This document shows, in pieces, positions 1 through 10,730 of a stretch of 64,000 bases of DNA. The DNA comes from Nautilus pompilius. Its lineage: Eukaryota > Mollusca > Cephalopoda > Nautilida > Nautilidae. Position 1 is the first letter of the stretch, and every line of letters begins with the position of its first letter. The notes below the pieces were generated by a model. That model was not told where the DNA came from and made no database searches. It saw nothing but the letters and a program-made list of their open reading frames with translations. The DNA lies in assembly GCA_018389105.1 (NCBI GenBank), contig JACATO010002135.1, positions 434,001 to 498,000 on the forward strand. The letters are read 5' to 3'. The position numbers were made by a program, and so were the translations under genes.

Positions 1-1420
1 CAGCGAACAGTTCACACAATATTAAAGAGGAAGAAATAGATGAGCAACCAGATGCAGATAAACAGCGGGAAAAAGTTCCAGCCAGCCAAATAAGCTCGGA
101 AGCTGAACTTTAAGTTGCAAAATGTGAACTTAGCATGAGGGAGTGAGGGAGCTGACAATTACCAAATAAATTAATGCTCGAGTTGAGATTTTATAAGGAT
201 GGACCCTGGACTTCCAACGAAAGGAAGTTTTGAAACTGCTGTAAAATATGCAGCCAGGTTAGAAGATCCAATACTCCACTACGCTGGAAGGGAAATTAAT
301 TTTATATCTTTTGAAAATCAAATATTTATAAACCTAATAGAATAACGCCAAGAACTGTATTCTTCTCCATCTGGCTCAGTGTTTTCATTCCCTGTAGGTA
401 AAATTTTTAATGGTGTTGTAAATTCTCTCTATGTCCTCCATAATCTTTTATTTGATAACTTAATGACCTCGTTCCCTTCGGGGAAAAAAAAGGAATGTTT
501 ACCTTTATTCCTTATCCAATACTAGCTGTAGAATTGATTGCCCGCGCTTGTATTTAAATTACCACTCCATGTTTGATGAGTCAGCAAAATGGAACTTATT
601 CAAGCTGTTTGGGTGTAAATTTATTAAAACCTCTACTTGGAAGTAGCCCGAAATTGAGTTATAACATGTCAAGCTTTATCCCGCTTCTATTTCAGAATGC
701 TTAGTACTTTCAGGTCCCTTACAAGAAATGGTTGTTGCAAATTTAATCTTTAGCAGACAAAAGGTACTTTAACTAGAATATGTTTCAAATTATATCTGTC
801 AACAACATTCTTCCTTTTCTTGAGCACGGCAAATTCACAGAGGATAAAGCTAAGACCGCCAAGTTTATTGCAAGGTGCCATATTCGTGCTGAAAGTGAGA
901 ACGCTAGACAAAAAAATGTAAGGTCCTTTTCTACCCCCCCTATTTAAAATGTTATGCTGACAGGTGATTCAGATATGTTCAGCCATGGTCAATCTAGAAT
1001 TTCTTTTACTTATGAAAGGTTTAAAGAAAGGAAATTTTGAATAGATATTGGCGAGCATACACCCTTACAAATGTGAAAATATAGGCTTTATATCAAGTCA
1101 TTTAAAGTAGCTTTTTTTTGCCTTGGAAATTGTGTATATCTACATACAAAATTAAAATAATTAATGAATATACGTGATTCTGTTCGTAGTTCGTTCCATA
1201 ATTATGCAAGGTAAGCGAATCAACTGTCTCCAGTAGATAGTTACAACACTACAGTAATAATATTTCAAAGTTCACCTTTACTGATTTTGTGGGCGAGGAT
1301 ATGGTTTAAAATGGAAGAAGTCCATGCGATTAAATCCTGGGTTTGCTCGAAGCGGAAAATTTGGTTGCCAGGGCAACGTGACAACTCTACAACCATCATT
1401 TATGACGTGTTTAATATTTT
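1..1420. other. AT-rich non-coding stretch
   Basis: I see no gene, tandem array or recognisable element here. The stretch is AT-rich with short homopolymer runs, and no open frame shows protein-like composition. Confidence 0.5.
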
Positions 1421-1737
1421 TATTTTTTGTATGTAGCAGGCAAGCAACATTTGAAATATTTATTAAACAGTTTCAGCTTTGAACATTCGCCGCCATTTCT
1501 CTGTATTTATCAGCGAATCCTCTCCAGCCACAAGCAGTTTTCGCCCTCCGCCACTTTTAGCTCAATTCCTCAAATCAAATCAAACATATTTGTCGTCATT
1601 GAAAAAGAGGGGAGCCGTATTAAGTAATTTCATTTTGTAACGGAAGTGGATCGATCTGGCTCTACTTTCGGTTTTAAGATTTCCGTAGTAGTTGTCCGCC
1701 TCCGACTTCCGCCGAGGCGCCGTCCGCACACAGAACC

Positions 1738-1825
1738 ATGAGCCGAGCAGAGGCGCCTTTAGTTCGTGCGTGTGAACGTAAAAGCAAATTTTACAGGGCG
1801 GTGCTGAAGACAATGGTGACAAGAG
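1738..1825 (+). CDS. candidate first coding exon (unrecognised)
   Basis: An ATG in good context (cagaaccATGAG) opens 29 codons of ordinary-looking sequence beginning MSRAEAPLVRACERKSKF and running to a consensus-like splice donor, AGAG followed by GTAAAT; the intron would start at 1826. Unspliced, the frame stops two codons after the donor, as expected for an exon edge. The stretch upstream (1680-1740) is richer in CpG than its surroundings, which would suit a transcription start. I do not recognise the peptide and cannot identify a second exon, so this is a composition-and-signal call only. It could equally be chance open sequence in a locally GC-rich patch. Confidence 0.2.
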
Positions 1826-2082
1826 GTAAATAATAAATCAGCTTGCTTCCCGGCACGCATGAGTGGGTTGGTGAGCAGTATCTGTAGTCACAAGAAACAC
1901 AAACACCTGCTGGCTACAGTCCCTGTAATTCTAAACTTTTGTCCACGTGTACAACAGGCGGTAAGAACACACTTGCTCCAGTTGGCGGACATTTATGAAA
2001 GCTACTGAGGTATTACGCTCGTATGCGTACCAGATGCGCGGATTCCACGGATGAAAAGTGATGGTACGTCTGAAAGAATTAC

Positions 2083-2099
2083 ATATATATATATATATA
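2083..2099. repeat. (TA)n microsatellite
   Basis: A short alternating AT run. The surrounding 1.85-3.7 kb shows no supportable gene or element. Confidence 0.8.
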
Positions 2100-3720
2100 G
2101 GGATGCTTTTATTAGAATTTTCTTTTGACTTGTTTTTGTTCTGCACCCAACCTTTTCAAAAAATCAACTTAAGAGGATCAAAAGTTGTTAGTAATTATCG
2201 GAAACTGCCTGTCAGCCACGGGAAGCATTACTGAAAATTGTACCCCCCTTTTATTTTTTACAATATTGTTCTGTCTTATCACCTTGTGTCTTTTCAAGAT
2301 CCAGCTGAGTGCAGGGAGGCGAGATTTTTGGCAACAGGATTCAGACGTGTGCCGCTTTGGTTCACATCGAGACTCAAAGAAGGAAAAGCCAACCGAAATA
2401 TGTCCATCTCTCCTCGAGCCGTCATAACCTTGAACGAAATGCCTCGATCGGGTTTTGATCCCACAGTCGCTCGTTTCCGCGATTTCAATACGAGTAAAAT
2501 TTAGAGAGAAAAAGAAATGAATTGTCTCCCCTCTCCTGAACGCAAGACAGACGTCGGTATTTGTCTTCACTTTCTCGGAACCATCTTTGCCGTATTTAAA
2601 CGGCACCAGTCAGCGTCACGTAAATGCCACGCAAACATACACTTCCCTTTGGTCATCGCCGAGAGATCTCAGTAAAAGTCGATCTAGAATTTCCAAAGGA
2701 CACACCACGAAATATTCGTACTAGAAAGGGAATCTCTCACATTACTTCGAACTAACGTTCGACCCTCGTTCCCAGTTCGATTTTTACGAACACCGACGCC
2801 ATTCCTTTTGTTGGTTTGACCGCCAGCCAGTTCTTTGATCAGCTATAAGAGAAGTAAGTTTTAGTCAGCAATCGCCGTCATTAGTGTCTCAGATCTTACG
2901 CGAACGCCTCTGACCACTATATGCTTTCATTTGTTGATAACTGAATATTAAGCCTCCAGAGAAAGACCTCAGTTCACCAATACAAAAGATGAATACTGTA
3001 TTGATTCCATCAGCTAGCGGAATAAGAATCCTTTTGAAATAATTGCATCTGTTTCTTCGTTAATCTGAAAACTTATAAAGACTATAATTCTAGCCAAAGG
3101 TCTTTATACAGAAGATAGATATCCACAGACTTTAACTTGGCTTTGGTACGAAAGCATGTAATAATGGTTTTGGGATGTACAGGCTAATCTGGTGAAAAGA
3201 TACAAAACAATTTTTTAGAAATTCCTGAATGCTGCAGACGTTAAGGAGAATTTAAAAAAAATATATATTTTGTAGGCGAGATTCTGCGCAGTTCCTTCCA
3301 AAAGTTATAAAAATAACTGAAGAGATGAAAAGAGAGAATAATGGTAATAACCTACATTAGCTTATTCTCTTTTTCTTTATTACTACTTCGTTTGAACACG
3401 AATATCTGGCTGGTGTGAAAAAAAAATTAAGGTTCTGCGCAATGCTATTTTATTTAAAACCAAACCGAAAGCCATTCTGGCCTACAGCAGTCTCGCTAGA
3501 CTAAGGAAATATTTATCGATGCGGTTCACTTGAACCGACCCCGGACTCTGTCATACCGGCATCGTGTCCCGTTGGTAGTTCTCCGCGATATATTTGACTA
3601 TGCTGCTAAAATAGAACACCATCTCGCTTTCTAATGTTAATAATACTAATGGAACAATGGATTTTTTGGCATGACGCAGTGGTTCCGGTTCTGATCATGT
3701 TGGAGTGGTTCGGCGACTAA

Positions 3721-3750
3721 TTCCGACTCCGCCCGCCGCGGGAGTCGGAA
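3721..3750. other. perfect 10-bp inverted repeat, GC-rich loop
   Basis: Arms TTCCGACTCC (3721-3730) and GGAGTCGGAA (3741-3750) are exact reverse complements around a 10-nt GC-rich loop. This is a compact, strong hairpin in otherwise AT-rich DNA. It has no obvious terminator-like U-run and no histone-type stem-loop sequence. Its role is unknown. Confidence 0.6.
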
Positions 3751-4977
3751 GCACTCGGCACTGTTCGGGGCACAGGCTCTGAAGGAAGACTCGCCAAATA
3801 TACATCAATAATATCTTGTATCCAAACCCTCGCACAAATATGAAAATATAAAAACCCAAAACAGCGTATTCCATGGTTTTGGAAAATTTTGAAACGTACA
3901 ATTTTATTTTCTTTATATATATATATTTAAAATTATTTTTAAAAATGACAAGAATGTGAATGTGAAATACTTCCACTGTAAACCCTACAACCTTGTTGTT
4001 TATTTAATCATAATTAATTAAATTATAATTTATTTAAATAATGTCCCATTCGAATTCTATTCGACTGTTTTCGAGAGAAAAAACAAATACAAAAATCGGA
4101 AACTCGTAAATATTAGTTCAGAAAAATGTAGTTTAAAATGTAACTTCGTTAAAATTAACTCTTGTAAGTTCACAACTTAATCCGTTGACATTCGTGAGGA
4201 TTTTATTCTTCTTCCTTTTTTAAAATTTTTTCCTAATTAAAGTGTATCAGGGAGAAATTTCTGATTTAAAATCATTCAAAAAAAAAAATTAATAACTTGA
4301 AATAAAATTTTACATCGCCTTTATTCTTTGCTTAAAAAAAATATTTTTTTTTTTTTTTGGATTATTAAAGGATAACTATGACAACAAATAACCGCGAGTT
4401 ATTATTGATTTCTTTTCCTGGAGAAACCGGGAAGCGGGGGAGCAGGAAAGTCATCAACACGTAATTATTACAAGTGACAAAACAATATTTCGGAAAAGGA
4501 ATCGATACCATTCTACGAACCGTAGCCGCGAGTGTGGGGGAAAGAGGGAAAAAATACGTATCTCATACAAAAATAATATCTGATCTGGGTTTGCTATGCT
4601 CTGTATCATTTGTGGTGTTTTCTATATAAAAAAAAAAACGTGAATATATTACGATAATACATTAAAAGTACTCAAAAGCGGAGCTCGTTAAGAGAGCAGG
4701 CACAATCGGGAAGAAAGAAATAGCTTAGAAGTTACAGTTTCGGTTCCCAAAGTTTATTATTGTTTTTTTTAAAAAAGAATATTTTTTTATTTCCTTTTAT
4801 TTATTTTTGAAGAAAGAGATATTGAAGTTGAATGATGAAATGGCAGATTTTGTCGGTGCCGGTGGAAATCGCAATGGTTTCTTAGGTAATAAGCAAAACA
4901 GACGCCATTCATAGCTAAAGTTTTTAACTTGCATTTTGTAAGCTGCCATAAACTTTCAGTTAGGTTAATTATATATA
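3751..4977. other. AT-rich non-coding stretch
   Basis: Long A and T runs and no supportable frame. Nothing recognised. Confidence 0.5.
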
Positions 4978-5144
4978 AAGGAGATCTCCGCGCTAGGTGG
5001 TATAGGTGTAAGGTTTTGTGCCACCAGTGATCCCCAATTAAAAACATCTACAACTGACGTCACATGCTTAGGGCATACGTCGATTAAAGCTCTTTAATTA
5101 AGAATTGCTGGTGGCGTAACAACTTACCCCAGTGATCTCCCTTA
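4978..5144. mobile_element. palindromic MITE-like element, copy A
   Basis: The left arm starts AAAGGAGATCTCC and the right arm ends GATCTCCCTTA, so the two ends are inverted copies. Farther in, GTGCCACCAG (left) pairs with CTGGTGGCG (right), and GACGTCACATGC pairs with GCATACGTCGAT around the centre. On the minus strand the right arm reads GTAAGTTGTTACGCCACC, which parallels GTAAGTTGCTACAACACC in the copy at 13901. No open frame exists, so this is a non-autonomous element or foldback repeat. The target duplication is unclear (TA is possible). Confidence 0.6.
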
Positions 5145-5639
5145 CAGACAATCTCGCTAAGTTTCCAGTTACACTAAAAGCTTAGACGGTTGTGGATGGA
5201 GCTCGGATAGGCAGGAAAATTCCAGGTGTTTATTGGTGGTAGTTCAGTTTAACTAAACAAACAGAAAATTACTTTCTTTAAAATTTGTTTCATGAAACGA
5301 TCTTTATAACTATGTAGATATAGAAAGTCAGCGTTTGTTGTCTCTTTACATTTTTGAGGAGTATTAACATTTTTACCTGGCATTTCGCACGCTGTGTTTT
5401 TAGGGTTAAGACAAAGAACCGAAGTACGGTCCGGAAAGGTACAAACGCTGATGTCAAAAATTAAAGGAGCAAACATCGTACAAGATAAACTGGATCAAAA
5501 ACATCAAACAGGAAATTGGACCCTCGGATAAACCGGAGCCGTACATATCTATATATTAGCTGCTGTAGTTCTGACGTTATTACCTTATAACGCACGAATT
5601 GCACCTTTAGAGAATTTTAATCATGTACGAAAACTCAAA
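5145..5639. other. no feature seen
   Basis: Non-coding sequence between the MITE and the SINE-related block. The small frames have no recognisable content. Confidence 0.4.
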
Positions 5640-6075
5640 CGAGACTGAACATCCACACGAGCAGGTCTTGGCTGTCCTGACTTTCGAGGTCTGAGGATAT
5701 CTCACAACAGTGATCTAGAAGGAGAAGGTGGGGATATCACATCCTTGGTGGCCAAGCAAGTAGTTACTTAGGTATGGCTGGGGGCTCTAGAAGGGTGAAA
5801 GTGCAAGAGGATCACATCCCTGGTGACAGTGACGATAGTTAACCTAGGTATGGCTGGAGGCTCTTGAGCGGTGATCAGGGTGCGAGCCAATCGAAAGTCA
5901 CGTCACCACATGCACCCAGAAAATCCCACTAGAAATTTTCATTTTCGGATGTGGAAGGAAACCGGATATTTTGAAGGTAAGCGCCCGCGGCTGATTGGTG
6001 GGAAAAGAGCAAGTAGAAATCACGCTAAGGAGACACGCAAAACCTGACTGGTTCCCGTCTGGATTCGAACAAAAT
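5640..6075 (-). mobile_element. SINE-related block with duplicated tail
   Basis: On the minus strand this carries a B-box-like GTTCGAATCC near 6060-6069, then a central domain with CCGGTTTCCTTCCACATC (about 5945-5965) and TTTCTGGGTGCATGTGG (about 5905-5925). The same order of motifs appears in the copies at 50308-50515 and 17985-18245. The 3' side (5700-5880) contains two imperfect direct copies of a unit of about 80 bp, each holding a near-identical CTAGGTATGGCTGG segment, so the tail was duplicated locally. The tRNA-like A box is missing or too eroded to see. The family assignment is mine; it resembles the plan of described mollusc SINEs with a conserved core. Confidence 0.55.
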
Positions 6076-6234
6076 ATAAGATTTTTACATAATTCTCTCT
6101 CTCTTTTTTTTATTAAGGTTTTGGCTTTAGAGGGCGACTGCGATACATCATTTGTGGAGCGGATTTATACAGGGAAAAAACTGATAGTATAATAGCTACA
6201 GGCTGTAAAAACAATATATACAACAGCTTCGATC

Positions 6235-6252
6235 GATATATATATATATATA
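6235..6252. repeat. (AT)n microsatellite
   Basis: A short alternating AT run. Confidence 0.8.
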
Positions 6253-6534
6253 ATGGCTTAGATACCAAACATTGTTAGATGGTCAGGGAGGCCGGCCTAG
6301 GCTGAGAAACGGAATGGCAAGAAATGATTGGCTGAATAATATTATCTTTGCTCACTGGGCTTTTGCGTCGACAGCTGTCGCAGAAACTGGCATAAACCTG
6401 GGACGCTAGCAGAATTCTTATTGTCTTTCACACGTCTTGCCAAAACCCTCCGCAACTGAGGCTAATATAACCCAATTAATAATGTCATTGTTCGTAACAG
6501 AGGTACATCGGACTGTCCGTTTATAAGTGTTGGC

Positions 6535-6690
6535 ATCAAGCTTCCTCAAGATGTAATACGGATGAGGCGATCTGCTGGGAGATCGAAACGTTAGCGATCC
6601 AGAGAGGTTTTGGAGTTAACCATTATACAGTTCTTTCCTTAAGACTTGTATCCAGCAGGCGTTTTCTTGTCGAACGCCAAATAGAAAATG
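6535..6690 (+). mobile_element. possible retroelement 3' end
   Basis: The sequence runs CTTCCTCAAGATG, then GATGAGGCG, then GATCGAAACGTTAGCG. The order 'CTCAAGATG / GATGAGG / CGAAACGTT' is commonly met at the 3' side of Penelope-like and some LINE elements. No reverse transcriptase or GIY-YIG frame is visible nearby, so this would be a 5'-truncated tail. It is a motif-level impression only. Confidence 0.2.
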
Positions 6691-7247
6691 AGTGATCGAT
6701 GCAACACTGTCAGCTCCACCTAACCAAGTGCTCCATTTTTCCGGCCCGTTTTTTGCGCAGAACACGTCATCCACGAAGAGGTGAGAAAAACTGTTTCAAC
6801 TGATCCGTATAAAAATAGCTTAAAAATTCATCAAGTGATGTGTTACCTGAACATTTCAACACGCATATCACCTGATTACCCGCATTGTTTACAACGGCCA
6901 CAATCTCGCTTATGTCATACATAATATAATCAATTCATCACTGCATACAGTCACATGCTGATTAGCGTGCGGATTATTAGGACACAACGTGCTACAGTTA
7001 GTTTCTATTGGAACTTCTTAGACAAGACTTCTATCATCAAAATATATTTCTTTTCATTTACATTTGACGAGATTAATTTGCATATAATTTTTTTATTATA
7101 CGAAACATAAGGGGAAATAATCCTGATGCATTACGAGTTTTTGAAATTGTACTTTCTTTATTAAATACTTTTATAAAAGTAATTAATCCAAAGAATTAAA
7201 ATTTTTCAATTGAGAAATTTGCGTGTGATAGTTACTCATGAAGCACC

Positions 7248-7505
<258 letters not shown>

Positions 7506-7875
7506 CAGTAGGTTAATGATATGTTGGAATGCCTCGGAGTGATAATGGGCTGCACTACAGCGTACTGCTTGTGTCAGTACTCGAGGCTTGACAAAACCCT
7601 TTCACGTTCAATCTACCAAGGATGTGTAAAGTTTTTTCCTGGAAACTGCACCACCTAGGCCGACTTACAGGTATCGACAAAAAAAAATCTAAGACGGAAA
7701 CGGTTCCAGGTCATTAAACACGGCGAACAACTTAAGCGTTTTAACCGCCCCAGCTACGCTGGCTGGCTGGGTCTCTCCGATTTTTTTCTTGCACTTCTTT
7801 CCTAACGATTTTCATTCAAGTGAAAGTAGAGGCGATACTAATAACTATTTGTGGACAGCGATTTGTACATCAAAG

Positions 7876-7881
7876 GGAGAG

Positions 7882-7912
<31 letters not shown>

Positions 7913-7948
7913 AAGAGATGGAGAGACAGAGAGAGAGAGAGAGAGAGA
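7876..7948. repeat. (GA)n with GATGGAGAGA interruptions
   Basis: GA repeats broken by ATATGAAGAGATGGAGAGACA. The reverse complement resembles the interruptions in the CT-rich array at 16427-16999. Confidence 0.9.
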
Positions 7949-8539
7949 CCTGACCTGGGAGGGAAATATAAATCAATGGATGAAAGTATTTCGTGTCTTT
8001 TGCTTCGTTATGAATGGAGCAAAGCGTCAAAACCCGTTTACAATGAGTCCAACAGTAGTTCTCTCTTGTAAGAGGTAACAACTTTAGTTCGGCCAATAAT
8101 CTTACTTATTCTTGTCTGGGTAAGGCGGATAACCGTTGTGACTCTTCTAAGAATTACAAATTATTGCAGCGACCTCTATGGGACATTTGACGCATCACTT
8201 TGGTGCAATTTCATTGCTGATTTTGTTGGTTTTTTTACCTGTTACTACGGAAATGCCTAATAAACTATTTTATAATGGGTTAATTATTTTTATTATGTGA
8301 TGCAAACAGTAAATAAATAATAATTTATGTTATGCATACTCTTCCAATTAACACTATGAGATACCCATAGAAAATCAATGCTATTTTCCTTCCCAGCGCC
8401 TTATCTCCAATGAACAAACGTTACAACATCAAAACGAAAACGAAAAATCAAGGTGACCATGTCGCAAAACGTAAACCATTAATTGTGAACCGGTTATTAC
8501 TTCACGCGAATAACTAACTACTGCACATATTTAGGGGCC
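7949..8539. other. no feature seen
   Basis: Non-coding. No element or frame recognised. Confidence 0.4.
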
Positions 8540-9425
8540 CTGTTCAGTTAAGTTCAGAATACTGCTTTGTGAGTAACCCATCCCTAATTCAGCTTACCAT
8601 TAGTTCTACGGCTGACTGACATTGGTTGGATCTTTCTCCTTGACTCTTCCATCTGGTCAATTCCATACAAGTTCACTTAGGTTCAGGTTTGGACACTGAA
8701 GGCGCTACTGCTACATCAGTGGTTTTAAGAAGTTCTTCCAGTTGTTTTATAGCAAGGTACTGTGGATTGAGCTCTGAGATTTCTTCAGATCATTAGCCTG
8801 TTCGAAAACGAAGCCCTGCTCGAATTGCATGATGTTGCAAAAATCGTAGCCTCTCATTTTCTGAAAATACTGTAAGATTTCTTTATCAAGTTACAGCTCT
8901 CATACCTTTTTCTCTGTCCTTTCTTAATATACTGCCTTTACTTAGAAATAGATATTTAAAGTTTACCGTTATCCGACCACAGTACTTTGTTCGATTTCTC
9001 CAAGGTGTAGTTCTAATGCTTCTTAACCCAGTGAAATCGCTTTTTTCTTTCTTTTCGTTTCCATTCCTAAGCTCTGGCTGCTACTTGGCCAGTCAGTTTG
9101 ACGTCTTTCGGTGGTAGATGTTGAAAAGCTGCTGACTGTTGCAGATCAATTAAGATCAGCAGTTCATTGGCTACCTGTCAAGAACGGGATAGCTCTGGAC
9201 TTTTGAGCCAGCAGCTTATTTTCCTTTAAGTGATTTTCCCTTCCTTCCTCAGCCCTTTAAGTTAATGGCTGGACCAGTTGACTTCAATTTATAAACCACT
9301 GTTCGCGCACCACACGATGTAACTCCAACTTTCTCAACAGTTTCCCGTTGGGGGGTAACCAATTTTACGAGAACCAATAACGCCTAGCTTTGTTCTGCGT
9401 AGAATTTCGTCTTTAGCTGTCATTT
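8540..9425 (-). pseudogene. old Tc1-like transposase fossil
   Basis: Reading the minus strand across frames recovers a Tc1-family transposase in the right order. Near 9300-9425 a start-like MTAKDEILRR and a helix-turn-helix-like KVGVTSCGARTVVYKLKSTG appear. Near 8967-9060 comes FHWVKKH followed by NYTLEKSNKVLWSD, which holds the first catalytic Asp of the DDE triad. Near 8619-8680 comes ELVWN, LDGRVKEKDPTN, matching the stretch that follows the third acidic residue. Family transposases are about 340 residues. This copy has several stops and frame changes plus a poorly preserved middle, so it cannot be active. No clear terminal repeats were found. Confidence 0.6.
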
Positions 9426-10210
9426 TCACCTGCCAGGCAAAGTAATAGCAGTCATCGATAACGAAATGGATTCTACCACATTTATACAAAAGTATAGCAT
9501 GAGCTAACAATTATACAAATTAGTATTATAAAATAATGTCGAATGAACCCAATAATATGTGTTCGGCATGAAATAAATATGTTTCATAATAATTTAAAAG
9601 GCTTAAAGTGACAGCAACATCACCGTTATTGATCTATATGTTTGATGTATGGTTTATCTGATTTTTAAGTCTATGCTGGAATATTACATATTCATTAGCA
9701 GTGAAATGCTTAAGTATATATATATATTTAAAATCACTTTTAATTTTATTTTATTTCAAGAGAATTTATAATATTAAAGCACATACAGAGTGTAAATCAT
9801 ATATTGTGTTTTTTTTTATAAAAATTAAAAAATATGCTTTGGTTCAATAAAGAAAAAAATTCGTACATTTAAGGGTATAATCGAACGTTATCACCAAGAA
9901 TCAGGATTTCGTTAGATATTTTCAAGAAACAAATAATTATCATTAGTTCTTTAATTAAAACGTTAAGCCCTTGGATCAGATTGCCACAGGATAATACTAA
10001 GGATATTAATTATTTATTGGGATGCTGTTGCTTGAAGGTAAACCAGTGCACAGGACACTTCCTGACGTCTTTTCAAAAGCGCTGAGAAATGTGGTTTTTG
10101 AAACAAGAACATTTAAAACCATCGCATTATAGTTCCTTCGATATCCACCAAAGTTTGGGGTTTGTACTTTGTTTCTTAGTAAACTAGATGCAGTCGGCCA
10201 TTTACTAAGC
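9426..10210. other. AT-rich non-coding stretch
   Basis: A short (TA)n near 9715 and long A/T runs. Nothing else recognised. Confidence 0.5.
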
Positions 10211-10730
10211 TACACTGGTGGCTGATCAAGCTAACACTACCTAAAATAACTACTCAGAGCTACACTGGTGGCTGATCAAGTTAACACTACCTAAAATAAC
10301 TACTCAGAGCTACACTGGTGGCTGATCAAGCTAACACTACCTAAAATAACTACTCAGAGCTACACTGGTGGCTGATCAAGTTAACACTACCTAAAATAAC
10401 TACTCAGAGCTACACTGGTGGCTGATCAAGTTAACACTACCTAAAATAACTACTCAGAGCTACACTGGTGGCTGATCAAGTTAACACTACCTAAAATAAC
10501 TACTCAGAGCTACACTGGTGGCTGATCAAGTTAACACTACCTAAAATAACTACTCAGAACTACACTGGTGGCTGATCAAGTTAACACTACCTAAAATAAC
10601 TACTCAGAGCTACAATGGTGGCTGATCAAGTTAACACTACCTAAAATAACTACTCAGAGCTACACTGGTGGCTGATCAAGTTAACACTACCTAAAATAAC
10701 TACTCAGAGCTACACTGGTGGCTGGTCAAC
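10211..10730. repeat. 50-bp minisatellite, 10 full copies plus a partial
   Basis: The unit starts TACACTGGTGGCTGATCAAG and ends TACTCAGAGC; unit starts fall every 50 bp from 10211 to 10711. Variation is tiny: GCTAAC versus GTTAAC early in the array, one GAAC and one ACAATGG. The last copy diverges after 20 bp (GCTGGTCAACTTGG). A lone diverged relative of the unit lies at 62936-63000. Confidence 0.97.

Noticed and set aside
10211-10730. Possible CRISPR-like array of direct repeats
   Set aside because: The 50-bp units are contiguous with no unique spacers, and the DNA is clearly from an animal. It is a minisatellite.
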